Part shown: piece after piece, positions 54,312 through 63,695 of the stretch
How the letters are laid out: each line of letters starts with the position of its first letter
How positions within the stretch are numbered: the first letter of the stretch is position 1
From: Chthoniobacteraceae bacterium
GTDB lineage: Bacteria > Verrucomicrobiota > Verrucomicrobiia > Chthoniobacterales > Chthoniobacteraceae
Reading direction: 5' to 3'
NCBI GenBank assembly: GCA_947449735.1
Contig: CANFTB010000007.1
Coordinates: 54,350-118,349 of the forward strand
DNA length: 64,000 nt
Notes under the pieces: generated by a model
Databases searched by the model: none
What the model was told of the DNA's origin: nothing
Seen by the model: the letters and a program-made list of their open reading frames with translations, nothing else
Program-made: the position numbers and the translations under genes

Positions 54312-54332
54312 GCGCCTCACCTGGCGAGGCGC
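54312..54332 (-). promoter_or_regulatory. Hairpin over the dltC stop codon
   Basis: GCGCCTC (54312-54318) and GAGGCGC (54326-54332) form a perfect 7-bp stem with a 7-base loop, spanning the dltC stop and lying just before the dltX ribosome binding site. It could tune dltX expression relative to dltC or protect the transcript end. Confidence 0.45.
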
Positions 54333-54553
54333 TTTTCAACGTCAGCAACAAGAAGAGCCGGAGTCGCCCACGCCTCGCGCTCGAACTCTGCAGGAGAAAT
54401 CTCCACGCCCAGCTCCCTCCCGAGCGAAACGATCAACTCCACGGTCTTCATTGAGTCGAGAATTTGAAGGTCGTACAGCGCCAGATCTGGCTGCCGAAGA
54501 ACCTCGTCCGTCTCAGACACCTCCGCAAGGATGGCCAAAATTTTCTCTTTCAT
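54317..54553 (-). CDS. dltC: D-alanyl carrier protein DltC
   Basis: 78 residues, the usual DltC size. The phosphopantetheine serine is Ser34 in LYDLQILDSMKTVELIVSL, and the region EISPAEFEREAWATP matches DltC rather than fatty-acid ACP. It lies 6 bases after dltD and 22 bases before dltX. The activating ligase DltA is not adjacent or elsewhere in the window. Confidence 0.92.
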   Translation of the reverse strand: MKEKILAILAEVSETDEVLRQPDLALYDLQILDSMKTVELIVSLGRELGVEISPAEFEREAWATPALLVADVEKRLAR

Positions 54554-54559
54554 GAAAGC

Positions 54560-55822
54560 CTAGGGTAGCCTGCGGGACTGCTGGGCGACAGCAGAAGTGC
54601 TGAGCCGGTCATGATAAAAATCGTCGATCAGCCTGTTGTAATACCACCAGCCCTTGGAACCGATATGGTCGTGCTGGTCGACAAAAAACACAGGGTCGCT
54701 CTCGTGATCCTTAAGATAAACCAGCGGCGCGTTGTACTGCTTTGTGAGCGCCTGAAGCCGAGTACCGTATTCCATGCGCGCCACCTCTGAGACGCCCTGC
54801 GCCTCGAGGATGTCGGCGTGAAGAGGCATCGAGATCACCAAGGGTTTGGCGCCCGCCTCCTTCAACAGACGAAGGACGAGCTCAAAATCGCTCCACTCCT
54901 GAGCTTTCCTCATTTTGGCGACGAATTGATTGTCCCAAGTCCCCTTAGCGCGAGTGACCTTGACCGGGCTCTGCTTCGCCTTCTGGGACAGGGAAGAGGA
55001 CTGTTGCTCTGCCGTCCTAAACAGGTCGTCCCAGTTCAAAACGTGCCCCCGCTTCGGACGAAAATGAGACGGCGAAGAAACTTCGGGCTCAGCGTTCAGG
55101 GCGAAGGCCGCTTCAAAGTTGTCCTGCAAGCGGCCCACCGCCCGGTCCAGAGCCGCATAGGGCTGGACGAGATACAGCATGCCCCGGCTCCATGCGTCCC
55201 CCCTCACGACGTGCTGCAAGGTAAACTTTAATATCCAGTCTCCATCGACGATTTTGGGAAACTTCAGCATCTCCACTGCGACGTCCTTCTTGAGGTCGTC
55301 ACTGTACCGATCGTTCCACAGAAACTCCTTCAACTGGAGTTTGGAAGAGTTGCCCTCAAAATATTTGGCATCAACCGCTTCGGTTTGAAAAAAACCGGGG
55401 GAAAGGGAGAGCACCACCTTCTTGCCTGCGAGCTCCTCGCCCGAACCGCCCAATTTTTGAAGCACGGAGAGGGCCGTCGTGCCCGCCTTGCCAACGGGAA
55501 AAACGGAGAAACCCGTGGGGGCATTCGCAAAAAAATCGACCCCCTTCATCGGCACGTCGGGGATGAGCTCGGAACTGCCGAAAAGTACGAGAGTATCCGG
55601 ACGCGAGAGCGCCTCACGAATCAATGCGACACCGTGTAATTTGGCGTCGCAAAACTCCGGGGCAGCGCTGTGCAGAAGCTTCTCCTGCTTGGCCTTAGAC
55701 CATTGATAACCTCCTGCTACAGCGACTCCTGCAACTGCAAGAGCAGAGGCCATCGCGAAAAGGTTGGGAAGCACGGGGGACGGGCGCGGGGCGCCCGGGA
55801 GGCTTTGGGAACCTGTATTCAT
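54560..55822 (-). CDS. dltD: DltD-like D-alanyl transfer protein
   Basis: 420 residues, one N-terminal membrane segment (about 20-40) then a soluble domain facing outward. Ser84 sits in LVLFGSSELIPDV, the DltD nucleophile motif; the C-terminal Asp/His region is QHDHIGSKGWWYYN. DltD acts outside the membrane with DltB in loading or transferring D-Ala. First gene of the operon here, opposite to the dltXABCD order typical of Firmicutes. Confidence 0.9.
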   Translation of the reverse strand: MNTGSQSLPGAPRPSPVLPNLFAMASALAVAGVAVAGGYQWSKAKQEKLLHSAAPEFCDAKLHGVALIREALSRPDTLVLFGSSELIPDVPMKGVDFFANAPTGFSVFPVGKAGTTALSVLQKLGGSGEELAGKKVVLSLSPGFFQTEAVDAKYFEGNSSKLQLKEFLWNDRYSDDLKKDVAVEMLKFPKIVDGDWILKFTLQHVVRGDAWSRGMLYLVQPYAALDRAVGRLQDNFEAAFALNAEPEVSSPSHFRPKRGHVLNWDDLFRTAEQQSSSLSQKAKQSPVKVTRAKGTWDNQFVAKMRKAQEWSDFELVLRLLKEAGAKPLVISMPLHADILEAQGVSEVARMEYGTRLQALTKQYNAPLVYLKDHESDPVFFVDQHDHIGSKGWWYYNRLIDDFYHDRLSTSAVAQQSRRLP

Positions 55823-56000
55823 GTTCTGGGAGGTTGAGATCGAGGCGGGGAAACCAGTCCCTCCAAAGAGGGGCGACCAAGATAGAGGTTAGCACGTTTG
55901 ATCGTAACGACAACCAAAGAAACACCCCCCAATCCAAAAGCGCAAAATGCACGCAAGCCAACAGGCGCCTATACTCACGGACTTGCCGCGGCTTAAACCC

Positions 56001-57176
56001 CTACAACCCCAGCATCAGGCGCATCGGATTCTCGATGCAGTCCTTCACACGGATGAGGAAGGTAACCGCCTCCTTGCCATCGACAATGCGGTGGTCGTAG
56101 GACAGCGCCAGATACATCATCGGACGCACCACCACCTGCCCCTTCACTGCAACCGGGCGCTCCTGAATCTTGTGCATGCCCAGGATTCCGCTCTGTGGGG
56201 GATTGAGAATGGGGGTGGAGAGCAGCGAGCCGTAAATCCCGCCGTTTGATATGGTGAAGACTCCGCCCTGGAGGTCTTGGAACTCAATTTTTCCTTCGCG
56301 CGCCTTCAGGGCGTAGCCGGCAAGGTCTTTCTCAAGCTGAGCAAAAGACTTTTGATCGGCATCGCGAACCACAGGAACCATCAAACCCTTCTCCGTACCG
56401 ACGGCAACGCCGACATCGTAGTAGTGATTCTGGATGAGATCGTCCCCGTCAATACGGGCGTTGATAAGGGGACAAGCCTGCAAGCCGCTCACAACGGCTT
56501 TGATGAAGAAACTCATGAAACCGAGTTTCACACCATGTTCCGCTACAAAAGCTTCCTGCATTTCGGCGCGCAGTTTCATCACCGAGCTCATATCGCACTC
56601 GTTGAAGGTCGTCAGAATGGCCGCCTGATGCTGGGCAGAAACCAACTGCGCAGCGATCTTGCGGCGGAGCGGAGTCATCTTCTTGCGAGAAAAACGTCCT
56701 TCGGCGGCCGGGGAGGAAGGATCACCGTTTCCTTTTAAAACGTCGAGGGAGTGGTTGGCCTCGGCCACCGCGGCAGCCAGTCCTTTCGAAGGCGCCGACG
56801 CTGGAGCAGGCGCTGCCACCGGCTCGACTGCAGGAGGCTCCGCCTTGGCCGGGGCTGGCGAGGAAGACTTGGACTTCGCCTTGGGGGCCTCCTCCGTTTG
56901 TCCAGAGGGGGCTGCAGCCGGTGCGGCCGCAGCGGAGGCTGCGCCGGTCTCGATTGTCGCGACAATCTGGCCGATGGCAACTTCCTCTCCAGCAGGGACC
57001 AGAATGTGCAGAACGCCAGATTCAGCAGCAGTGAGATCCGTCGAAACCTTGTCCGTGTCGATCGTCAGAATCGCATCGCCTTTTGCGACGGACTCCCCGT
57101 CAGCTTTGTGCCAGGCGGAGATTAAACCGCTCGTGATAGACTCACCGACCGACGGGATTTTGACTTCGAGGCTCAT
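56001..57176 (-). CDS. sucB: 2-oxoglutarate dehydrogenase E2 (succinyltransferase)
   Basis: 391 residues. Lipoyl domain at the N-terminus with the lipoyl-lysine in [11 protein letters not shown], an Ala/Pro-rich linker, a short, somewhat degenerate E1/E3-binding region around residues 130-160, and the catalytic domain with [13 protein letters not shown] at its end. Forms TCA-cycle 2-oxoglutarate dehydrogenase with sucA, whose stop is 54 bases upstream; the pair is an operon. Confidence 0.93.
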   Translation of the reverse strand: MSLEVKIPSVGESITSGLISAWHKADGESVAKGDAILTIDTDKVSTDLTAAESGVLHILVPAGEEVAIGQIVATIETGAASAAAAPAAAPSGQTEEAPKAKSKSSSPAPAKAEPPAVEPVAAPAPASAPSKGLAAAVAEANHSLDVLKGNGDPSSPAAEGRFSRKKMTPLRRKIAAQLVSAQHQAAILTTFNECDMSSVMKLRAEMQEAFVAEHGVKLGFMSFFIKAVVSGLQACPLINARIDGDDLIQNHYYDVGVAVGTEKGLMVPVVRDADQKSFAQLEKDLAGYALKAREGKIEFQDLQGGVFTISNGGIYGSLLSTPILNPPQSGILGMHKIQERPVAVKGQVVVRPMMYLALSYDHRIVDGKEAVTFLIRVKDCIENPMRLMLGL

Positions 57177-57230
57177 AAAAACAGGATTCTAAAAAGGAAT
57201 AGGGAGAAGTGGTTTTCAGCCGGACCGCTG

Positions 57231-59990
57231 TCAGCCTATGTTGAACGCGGATTCAACCAAAGCGTGCTGCTCAATTTTATGGAGTGCAAGCGCGCCGACG
57301 GCGGTACTAGCAGCCGCATCGCGCCCCGCGTAAAGCACAGGCTTGCCGAACAAGTCGGACAGTTGATTGCGGATGTAACTCCACGCGCCCATATTCGCAG
57401 GCTCCTCCTGGCACCAGACGAACGTCTTTGCCTTTTTAAATTTCTTAACCACCTCCTGGAGCATTTCCGAGTGCAGCGGATACAACTGTTCCACCCTCAC
57501 CAACGCAGCATCCTTCAACCCGTTTGCATCCCTGTGTTTGAGCAGGTCGTAGTAGACCTTGCCAGAGCACAAAATGACACGGGAAACCTTGTCGGCCGGA
57601 CCGGCCAGCGGCCCCGGGAGAATCTCGGAGAAGTTTCCGGAGGTAAAGTCCCCCTCGCCCGAAACGCAGTCGGGAGAGCGAAGCAAGCTCTTCGGCGTCA
57701 TGATGACTAGAGGCTTCCGGAAAGAGCGCTTCATCTGGCGCCGCAGCACATGGAAATACTGCGCGGGCGTGGTGATGTTGCAGACCTGAATGTTGTCCTC
57801 AGCAGAGAGTTGCAAGAACCGCTCCAGACGCCCGGAAGAGTGCTCTGGCCCCTGCCCTTCGTAACCGTGCGGCAGAAGGAGAACAATGCCGCTGGGGCGC
57901 TGCCACTTAGATTCGCCGGCGGCAATGAACTGGTCGATGATGATCTGGGCTCCGTTGCAGAAGTCGCCGAACTGCGCTTCCCAGAGGCACAAAAGTTCCG
58001 GGAAATGCAGAGTGTAACCGTAGTCAAACCCCAGTACGGCGGCTTCGCTCAGCAGGGAGTTGTAGACGTTGAAACGCCCCTGTTTCTCCGAAACGTGCTG
58101 CAAAGGCGCATACCGGGCGCGAGTCTGCTCGTCATAGAACACCGCGTGACGGTGCGAGAAAGTTCCGCGCCGGCAATCCTGTCCAGACAGACGAACGGGA
58201 GTTCCTTCTAGCAAGAGCGAGCCGAAAGCCAAGGCCTCGCCCATGGCCCAATCGTAACCCTGGGCGTCCTTCCAGAACTGCTGGCGTTTCTCCAGCACGA
58301 ACTTCTTGAGTCTGGGAAGCATCTTGAAGCCTTTTGGCAACGAGGTGAGCGCTTTGCAGACCACGTCCAAATCCTTCTTGGAAATCGCCGTGTCTACAGG
58401 AGCGTGCGAGAAAGACGGCTGAAAAACAGCATTTGAATGGGAGTACTTGGTGAGCTCCTTGTTCTGCTCGGCAGCCTTCACCTCGGTGAATGCAGCCTCA
58501 TACCGGGCCTCAAACTCTCGGTCCAAAGCCACCGCCTCAGCCTCGGTCAATGTCCCGTTGTTGAGAAGCTGCTGCCGGTAGATCGTCCCGAGCGTCGCGT
58601 GCGCGCTGATTTCACGGTACATGATCGGCTGCGTGAAAATCGGCTCATCGCCCTCGTTATGCCCGTGGCGACGGTAGCAGACGATGTCCATCACCACATC
58701 GCTCTTAAACTTCTGGCGGTACTCCAACGCCAGTTCAGAACAAACTCGCACGGACACGGGGTCGTCTCCATTCACATGGAAAACCGGCGCGCCGATCATC
58801 TTGGCAACGTCCGTGCAGTACCGGGAAGACCTGGCGTCCGCAGGCAAAGTCGTGAACCCGATCTGGTTGTTTACCACTAAGTGGATGGACCCGCCCGTGC
58901 GGTAGCCTTCCAACTGGGACATGTTCAGCGTCTCGGCGACAACTCCCTGTCCGGCAAAGGCTGCGTCACCGTGGATGAGGACAGCCACCACTCGGGAACG
59001 CTCCGCGCTGTCTCCGCGGACATGCTGGCGCGCACGCGTCATCCCCTCCACAACGGGATTCACCGCTTCCAAATGACTTGGGTTGGATGCAAGCCGCACA
59101 GAGACCTCGTATCCGCCCTCAAGCTGGCGCTTGGTGCGGTAGCCTAGATGATACTTCACGTCGCCGTCCCCTGCCACGGTGTCGGGTATGTAGTTCTCCG
59201 AAAACTGCGCAAACATCACCGAGACAGGCTTTTGGAGGAAGTCATTGATAACACTCAAGCGTCCCCTGTGCGCCATGCCCATCACAATCTCCTCCACCTT
59301 GCCCTTCGGACAGGTTTCCAAAATTCCGTACAGGGCGACCATCAGCGACTCTCCACCTTCGATGGAAAACCGCTTCTGCCCCACAAACCGGGTGTGCAAA
59401 AACTTCTCGAAACTCTCCACCGACAAGATCTGGTGGAGCATCCTCTTTTGCGTCTCAGCAGGAACCGACAACGCGGCGGCCGAGGCCTCGAATTTTTCGC
59501 TCAACCAGTTCCGAACCTCGGGATTTTCGATGTGGGAAAATTCCACCCCGATCCGGCGGCAGTAAATGGATTCCAAGGCGTCAACCAAGCCCTTGAGGGA
59601 GAGTTTCTCCCCGTTGCGGAAGAGGCTGGAGGAAACCGGGTTGGAGAGTTCGGCTGCGGAGAACCCCAGCGTTTCCAGGTCCAACATCGGGACTTTCGGC
59701 GCCTGCGCGTCCAGCGGATTTAAATGGGCCTTCAGGTGTCCAAGGTTGCGGTATGCGAGAACCAGCAGGTCAACCCGAGTCTGCCAGCTTCCATCCGGAC
59801 CGCCGGAAGAAACAGAGCGCGAGGTGGAAGCGACAGGAACGGTGCCGTTTCTGGAGGAGGCATTTCCCAATTCAAAACCTTCAAAGAAGGCCGCCCAAAC
59901 GGTGTCCACGGAGGCTGGATCCTTCTTCCAGCGTTCGTAGTTGGCTTCCAAAAGTTCGGTGTTGGGGCGAGGGGGCAGGGTTATTGCCAT
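57231..59990 (-). CDS. sucA: 2-oxoglutarate dehydrogenase E1
   Basis: 919 residues, full length for homodimeric E1. Visible: N-terminal segment for E2 binding (LLEANYERWKKDP), TPP-site regions GDGDVKYHLGYR and HGDAAFAGQGVVAE, VVNNQIGFTT, YRRHGHNEGDEP, and C-terminal LLPHGYEGQGPEHSS and CQEEPANMGAW. Decarboxylates 2-oxoglutarate and succinylates the lipoyl group of SucB. Confidence 0.95.
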   Translation of the reverse strand: MAITLPPRPNTELLEANYERWKKDPASVDTVWAAFFEGFELGNASSRNGTVPVASTSRSVSSGGPDGSWQTRVDLLVLAYRNLGHLKAHLNPLDAQAPKVPMLDLETLGFSAAELSNPVSSSLFRNGEKLSLKGLVDALESIYCRRIGVEFSHIENPEVRNWLSEKFEASAAALSVPAETQKRMLHQILSVESFEKFLHTRFVGQKRFSIEGGESLMVALYGILETCPKGKVEEIVMGMAHRGRLSVINDFLQKPVSVMFAQFSENYIPDTVAGDGDVKYHLGYRTKRQLEGGYEVSVRLASNPSHLEAVNPVVEGMTRARQHVRGDSAERSRVVAVLIHGDAAFAGQGVVAETLNMSQLEGYRTGGSIHLVVNNQIGFTTLPADARSSRYCTDVAKMIGAPVFHVNGDDPVSVRVCSELALEYRQKFKSDVVMDIVCYRRHGHNEGDEPIFTQPIMYREISAHATLGTIYRQQLLNNGTLTEAEAVALDREFEARYEAAFTEVKAAEQNKELTKYSHSNAVFQPSFSHAPVDTAISKKDLDVVCKALTSLPKGFKMLPRLKKFVLEKRQQFWKDAQGYDWAMGEALAFGSLLLEGTPVRLSGQDCRRGTFSHRHAVFYDEQTRARYAPLQHVSEKQGRFNVYNSLLSEAAVLGFDYGYTLHFPELLCLWEAQFGDFCNGAQIIIDQFIAAGESKWQRPSGIVLLLPHGYEGQGPEHSSGRLERFLQLSAEDNIQVCNITTPAQYFHVLRRQMKRSFRKPLVIMTPKSLLRSPDCVSGEGDFTSGNFSEILPGPLAGPADKVSRVILCSGKVYYDLLKHRDANGLKDAALVRVEQLYPLHSEMLQEVVKKFKKAKTFVWCQEEPANMGAWSYIRNQLSDLFGKPVLYAGRDAAASTAVGALALHKIEQHALVESAFNIG

Positions 59991-60026
59991 AAAAAATCAA
60001 TGAGTTCTGGGAGGGTCGAGGATAGA

Positions 60027-61982
60027 TCAAGTTTTGGGCTCTCGAGAACCTTTTTCTCTGAAGAAACCGTGATTAAGCAATTCTTCGACAGCCGCGACAG
60101 CTTCCAGGGACTCCACGCCCAGCATGCAGGCGAAGTCTAAATGGCATTCCCGCTGGAAGCACGGCCCGCAGGGAACCCTGTGGTGCAAAACAATGTGCCC
60201 GGGGCCGAGCGGCCCCGTCAGCACAGGATCCGTTGAACCGAAAACAGCCACAACCGGCACGCCAAGCATCGCAGCAAGGTGCATGGTGCCCGTGTCGTTT
60301 GTGAGCAGCAAATCACACTGGGAGAGAAGGATCATCAATTCATCCAGCCCCGTGCGTCCGATTTGATTGCTCAGCTTTGCACCAGACTTCAGCCCAGCCA
60401 GTGCCGCCTCGATCGCCTCCCCTGCCGGGGCATCCTTCGAGACGCCCACAAGAAACCACTCGACCTCCCGCCCCTGGGAAACCTGATGAATCACTTCCGC
60501 ATAGCGTTCGGGCAGCCAGCGCTTGGCGGGGCCAAATTCAGCCCCCGGACACACCGCAATTTTGCGCCGCCGCACCTGGCCATCCTGAGAAAGGAGGGAA
60601 CGGCACGCCAGCCATTCGGAAGGCTCCAACCGGGGTGCTCCAACCGACTCTGCCAGGTTTAGATAGTGATGCACCTGATGCCGGCCTGCGGGGTCTTTTT
60701 CTGTCCTCGAAACGGGACTGCACAACTGGCTCAAAAGCTTTCCCCGCCAGCTCCCCCTGTACCCCACCCGCCTGGGAATTCCCGCAAGCCATGCCTCGAG
60801 CCCTGTCCGCAGCGAATTCGGGTACACCATGACAGCGTCAAACCGCCCTTTTGCGTAAAGCCCCGCCGTCTGACGAATCCCGGCGCCCGGTGGGATCTCA
60901 AGCACCCGATCGACTTCGGGGACTGCCCTCCAAAAACCGGCGAGCTTCTGCTGGCACGCCACGGTAATCTCCAGATCGGGCCGGGTCCGCCGGAGGGCGC
61001 GGATACTGGGCACGGTCATCACGGCATCTCCGAGCCAGTTCACAGAGCGCACCAGGAGGCGAAACGGCTGGAGTTTTTGGGGGGCAAATATTCCGCGCTT
61101 CCCACCGATCCCCAGAAAATTCGGCTTTGGCGTTTTCCACCTGTTATGCGCCCAGAGCCAGTCGGCTGGATCCATGCGGATCATATGCTCGAGCTCAAGG
61201 TTGACCAGCGAGGTAAAAGCCGCCGAATCCCTCGATTCCGGGGTGAGGGGCGGCCGGATTACGAGCCGCCAGCGCCCGCCGGGCAGGGTGTAGAGAGCAA
61301 TCCCGAGAACCGCGGCGCCCGTTCTTAAAGCCATGGTGGCGACGAGGGGGGAAGTGGAAGCAAGCCTGTTGAAAAAAGGACACCAGAGGCCGCGGTCTCC
61401 GGCGTGCTGGTCCGCCAGCACCCCCACAACACCGCCGGCCCGCAGCATCTCCAGCGCGCCGTTGAATCCCTCCTTACGCTCGAAAAGCGCCAGCCCCTCA
61501 ACCGCCCGTTGCGAACGCACCCATTTGTCTACAAATGGATTAGACAGGCTCTGATACACGCTTCCGCACGGGCGTGCAAAAACCCCGGGGCTCAGCCTGG
61601 CAAGCATTTCCCAGTTGCCTATATGCCCCAGAAGGCCGATCACCCCCTTCCCTTCGGCTTGTGCCTTCCGCAGGTGCTCAAGCCCCTCAATATCCACCCA
61701 TTCCCTCAACCGCTCCGCAGGCTGACGGGACAGGCAAGCCCCCGCGGCAAGATTGCCGGCGAGACGAGCAAAATGCTCCCTTCCAATGGCAGCCTTCCGC
61801 TCCGGAGTCAGGTCCCCGCCAAAGGCGATCTCCAGATTGGATCCGACCAGCTTTCTGTACGTCCCACTCAGGTACCAGGCAATGATTCCCAGCCCGCGGG
61901 CCAGCCTGATCACCAAGCGCAGGGGAAGGGTTCCTAAAAACGCCCAGACCAGACGCGCCGCAAAGTAAGTCAATAGATGCAT
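60027..61982 (-). CDS. LpxL-type acyltransferase fused to LPS heptosyltransferase
   Basis: 651 residues with two complete enzymes. Residues about 1-300 are a lauroyl/myristoyl acyltransferase of the LpxL/HtrB family with the His-x4-acid motif in GHIGNWEM and the later DQHAG. Residues about 308-645 are an ADP-heptose:LPS heptosyltransferase (GT9, WaaF/C type): FRLLVRSVNWLGDAVM, CPGAEFGPAKRWLPERYAE, TNDTGTMHLAAMLGVPV, VFGSTDP, and a C-terminal Cys cluster PCGPCFQRECHLDFACM. Both acting on lipid A/core suggests co-ordinated completion of LPS. It overlaps nothing and follows oppA by 3 bases. Confidence 0.92.
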   Translation of the reverse strand: MHLLTYFAARLVWAFLGTLPLRLVIRLARGLGIIAWYLSGTYRKLVGSNLEIAFGGDLTPERKAAIGREHFARLAGNLAAGACLSRQPAERLREWVDIEGLEHLRKAQAEGKGVIGLLGHIGNWEMLARLSPGVFARPCGSVYQSLSNPFVDKWVRSQRAVEGLALFERKEGFNGALEMLRAGGVVGVLADQHAGDRGLWCPFFNRLASTSPLVATMALRTGAAVLGIALYTLPGGRWRLVIRPPLTPESRDSAAFTSLVNLELEHMIRMDPADWLWAHNRWKTPKPNFLGIGGKRGIFAPQKLQPFRLLVRSVNWLGDAVMTVPSIRALRRTRPDLEITVACQQKLAGFWRAVPEVDRVLEIPPGAGIRQTAGLYAKGRFDAVMVYPNSLRTGLEAWLAGIPRRVGYRGSWRGKLLSQLCSPVSRTEKDPAGRHQVHHYLNLAESVGAPRLEPSEWLACRSLLSQDGQVRRRKIAVCPGAEFGPAKRWLPERYAEVIHQVSQGREVEWFLVGVSKDAPAGEAIEAALAGLKSGAKLSNQIGRTGLDELMILLSQCDLLLTNDTGTMHLAAMLGVPVVAVFGSTDPVLTGPLGPGHIVLHHRVPCGPCFQRECHLDFACMLGVESLEAVAAVEELLNHGFFREKGSREPKT

Positions 61983-61985
61983 GCC

Positions 61986-63695
61986 CTACCTTTTCTTCCA
62001 CCGCATGTAGCGCAAGGGATGCTCGTCCAGAAGATTAGGCTCGATTCCCTCCAGTCTTTCAGGGTTGTAGAACATGATTCCCACGTAAAAGTAGAGGGGG
62101 GTCACCGGCGCCTCCTGCTCCACTAAAATGCGCTCTGCTTTCTGAAATTTTCCAAACCTCTCTCCGGTATCCGCTGTACGAGCGGCGTCGGCAATCAGCG
62201 CGTCATAGCCCGGATGGCTCCATCCGGTGCGATTGTTACCGTCGTTTGTCACGAACATGTTCAGGAACGTGTTCGGGTCGTTGTAATCCGCGACCCAACT
62301 CGAGCGGCAAAGGTCGTAGTCCAGGGCGCTTTGTGCCGCCAAGTAGACAGTCCACTCCTGGGGCTTGAGCAGCATTTTCACCCCGAGCTCCTTGCGAAAA
62401 GTTTCCTGCAGCTCCACCGCAATGTCCCGGTCGAGGTCAGAATCCCCCTTGTAGAGGTAATGCACCACGGGAAACCCCTTGCCTTCGGGAAAGCCCGCCT
62501 CGGCCAGAAGTCGTCCCGCCTCCTTTACATTCCTTGCCAAACCTTTCGGAGGCTCGTACCCATGCCCCGTCCCGGGCGGCACAAAGCTTCCGGCGGGAGT
62601 CTCACCTGCCCTAGTGATTTTTTCGACCATCGCCTGCTTGTCGATCACAAGACTGAGGGCACGCCTTACCCTCGCGTCATTGAAAGGCGCACGCTGAGTG
62701 TTGAAGCGGATGAAATACGTGCCCAAAAAAGGAGCCGAGTGGAAATCCTTGCGCAAGCGCAACTCCTTCATCAGCGAGGTCGGGGCCAATCCCTTGTCCA
62801 TCATCAAGTCCGCCGCCCCGGTGGCGTAAAGATTGAACGCCGTCATGGGCTTGGCCGCAGGAAGGACGTCTATGCTGCAAATCTCTATGGAGGCCGCATT
62901 CCAGTAACGGAAGTTTTTCACCAACCTGACACGGTCAAACAAACGCCACTCCTGCAGAAGGTAAGGCCCGTTTCCGACAAAATGCTCGGGCTTTGACGCC
63001 CAGTCCGAATGCCCCTCGGCAGTCGCCTGATGGACGGGAAGAAAAGTGGCAAACGCGCACAAATCCGGAAAGTAAGGCGTGGGATTGTCCAGATGAACGA
63101 CCAGAGTCTGGGGGTCGACACACACAATGCCCACCTGAGAAAAATCCTTCAGGGCTCCCGTGTTGAACAACTCCGCGTTGTGAATGGGGTACAGTTGGGA
63201 TGCGTATTCGGAACCGGTCTCAGGCAGAAGCACCCTACGCCATGCATATAAAAAATCAGAGCTGGTCACAGGATCCCCGTTTGACCACCGCGCCTCGGGC
63301 CGGAGGTGGAACGTGTACTGCCTGCCGTCGGAAGAAACCTCCCATGCAGACGCCACGCCCGGACGAGGAATTGAATCGGGACCGAAAATCGTCAACCCTT
63401 CAAAGAGGGCATACGCGATTCGACTGCTCGGCTGCGCGGTAATCAAAGCAGGATCCAGAAGCTCTGGCTCGGAACCGTTGATGAAGACCAACTCAGCCCT
63501 ACCCAAACGCCGTTGACAACCGGTCAAAAGCAGGCACGCAGCCAGTCCCGCAACCAACGCGAGAACGGAGAACTTCGCCGAAAAAAACTTGGGACAACGC
63601 CACGTCCAGTACGCGCGGAAATCCCTGAGCCTCACCGCCACCGGCAGAGCAACCCTACCGGGATGCACCCTCAGGCTTTGCCGGAACTGGCGCAT
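61986..63695 (-). CDS. Peptide/oligopeptide ABC transporter substrate-binding lipoprotein
   Basis: 569 residues as read, matching OppA-type family 5 solute-binding proteins (RWSNGDPVTSSDFLYAWRR, GNGPYLLQEW, TFLNMFVTNDGNNRTGW). Lipobox LLTGC at about residue 60 marks a lipoprotein. The 45 residues before the hydrophobic region are unusually long and basic, and the reading overlaps the previous gene by 41 bases, so a later GTG is possible. No permease or ATPase gene follows. Confidence 0.88.
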   Translation of the reverse strand: MRQFRQSLRVHPGRVALPVAVRLRDFRAYWTWRCPKFFSAKFSVLALVAGLAACLLLTGCQRRLGRAELVFINGSEPELLDPALITAQPSSRIAYALFEGLTIFGPDSIPRPGVASAWEVSSDGRQYTFHLRPEARWSNGDPVTSSDFLYAWRRVLLPETGSEYASQLYPIHNAELFNTGALKDFSQVGIVCVDPQTLVVHLDNPTPYFPDLCAFATFLPVHQATAEGHSDWASKPEHFVGNGPYLLQEWRLFDRVRLVKNFRYWNAASIEICSIDVLPAAKPMTAFNLYATGAADLMMDKGLAPTSLMKELRLRKDFHSAPFLGTYFIRFNTQRAPFNDARVRRALSLVIDKQAMVEKITRAGETPAGSFVPPGTGHGYEPPKGLARNVKEAGRLLAEAGFPEGKGFPVVHYLYKGDSDLDRDIAVELQETFRKELGVKMLLKPQEWTVYLAAQSALDYDLCRSSWVADYNDPNTFLNMFVTNDGNNRTGWSHPGYDALIADAARTADTGERFGKFQKAERILVEQEAPVTPLYFYVGIMFYNPERLEGIEPNLLDEHPLRYMRWKKR

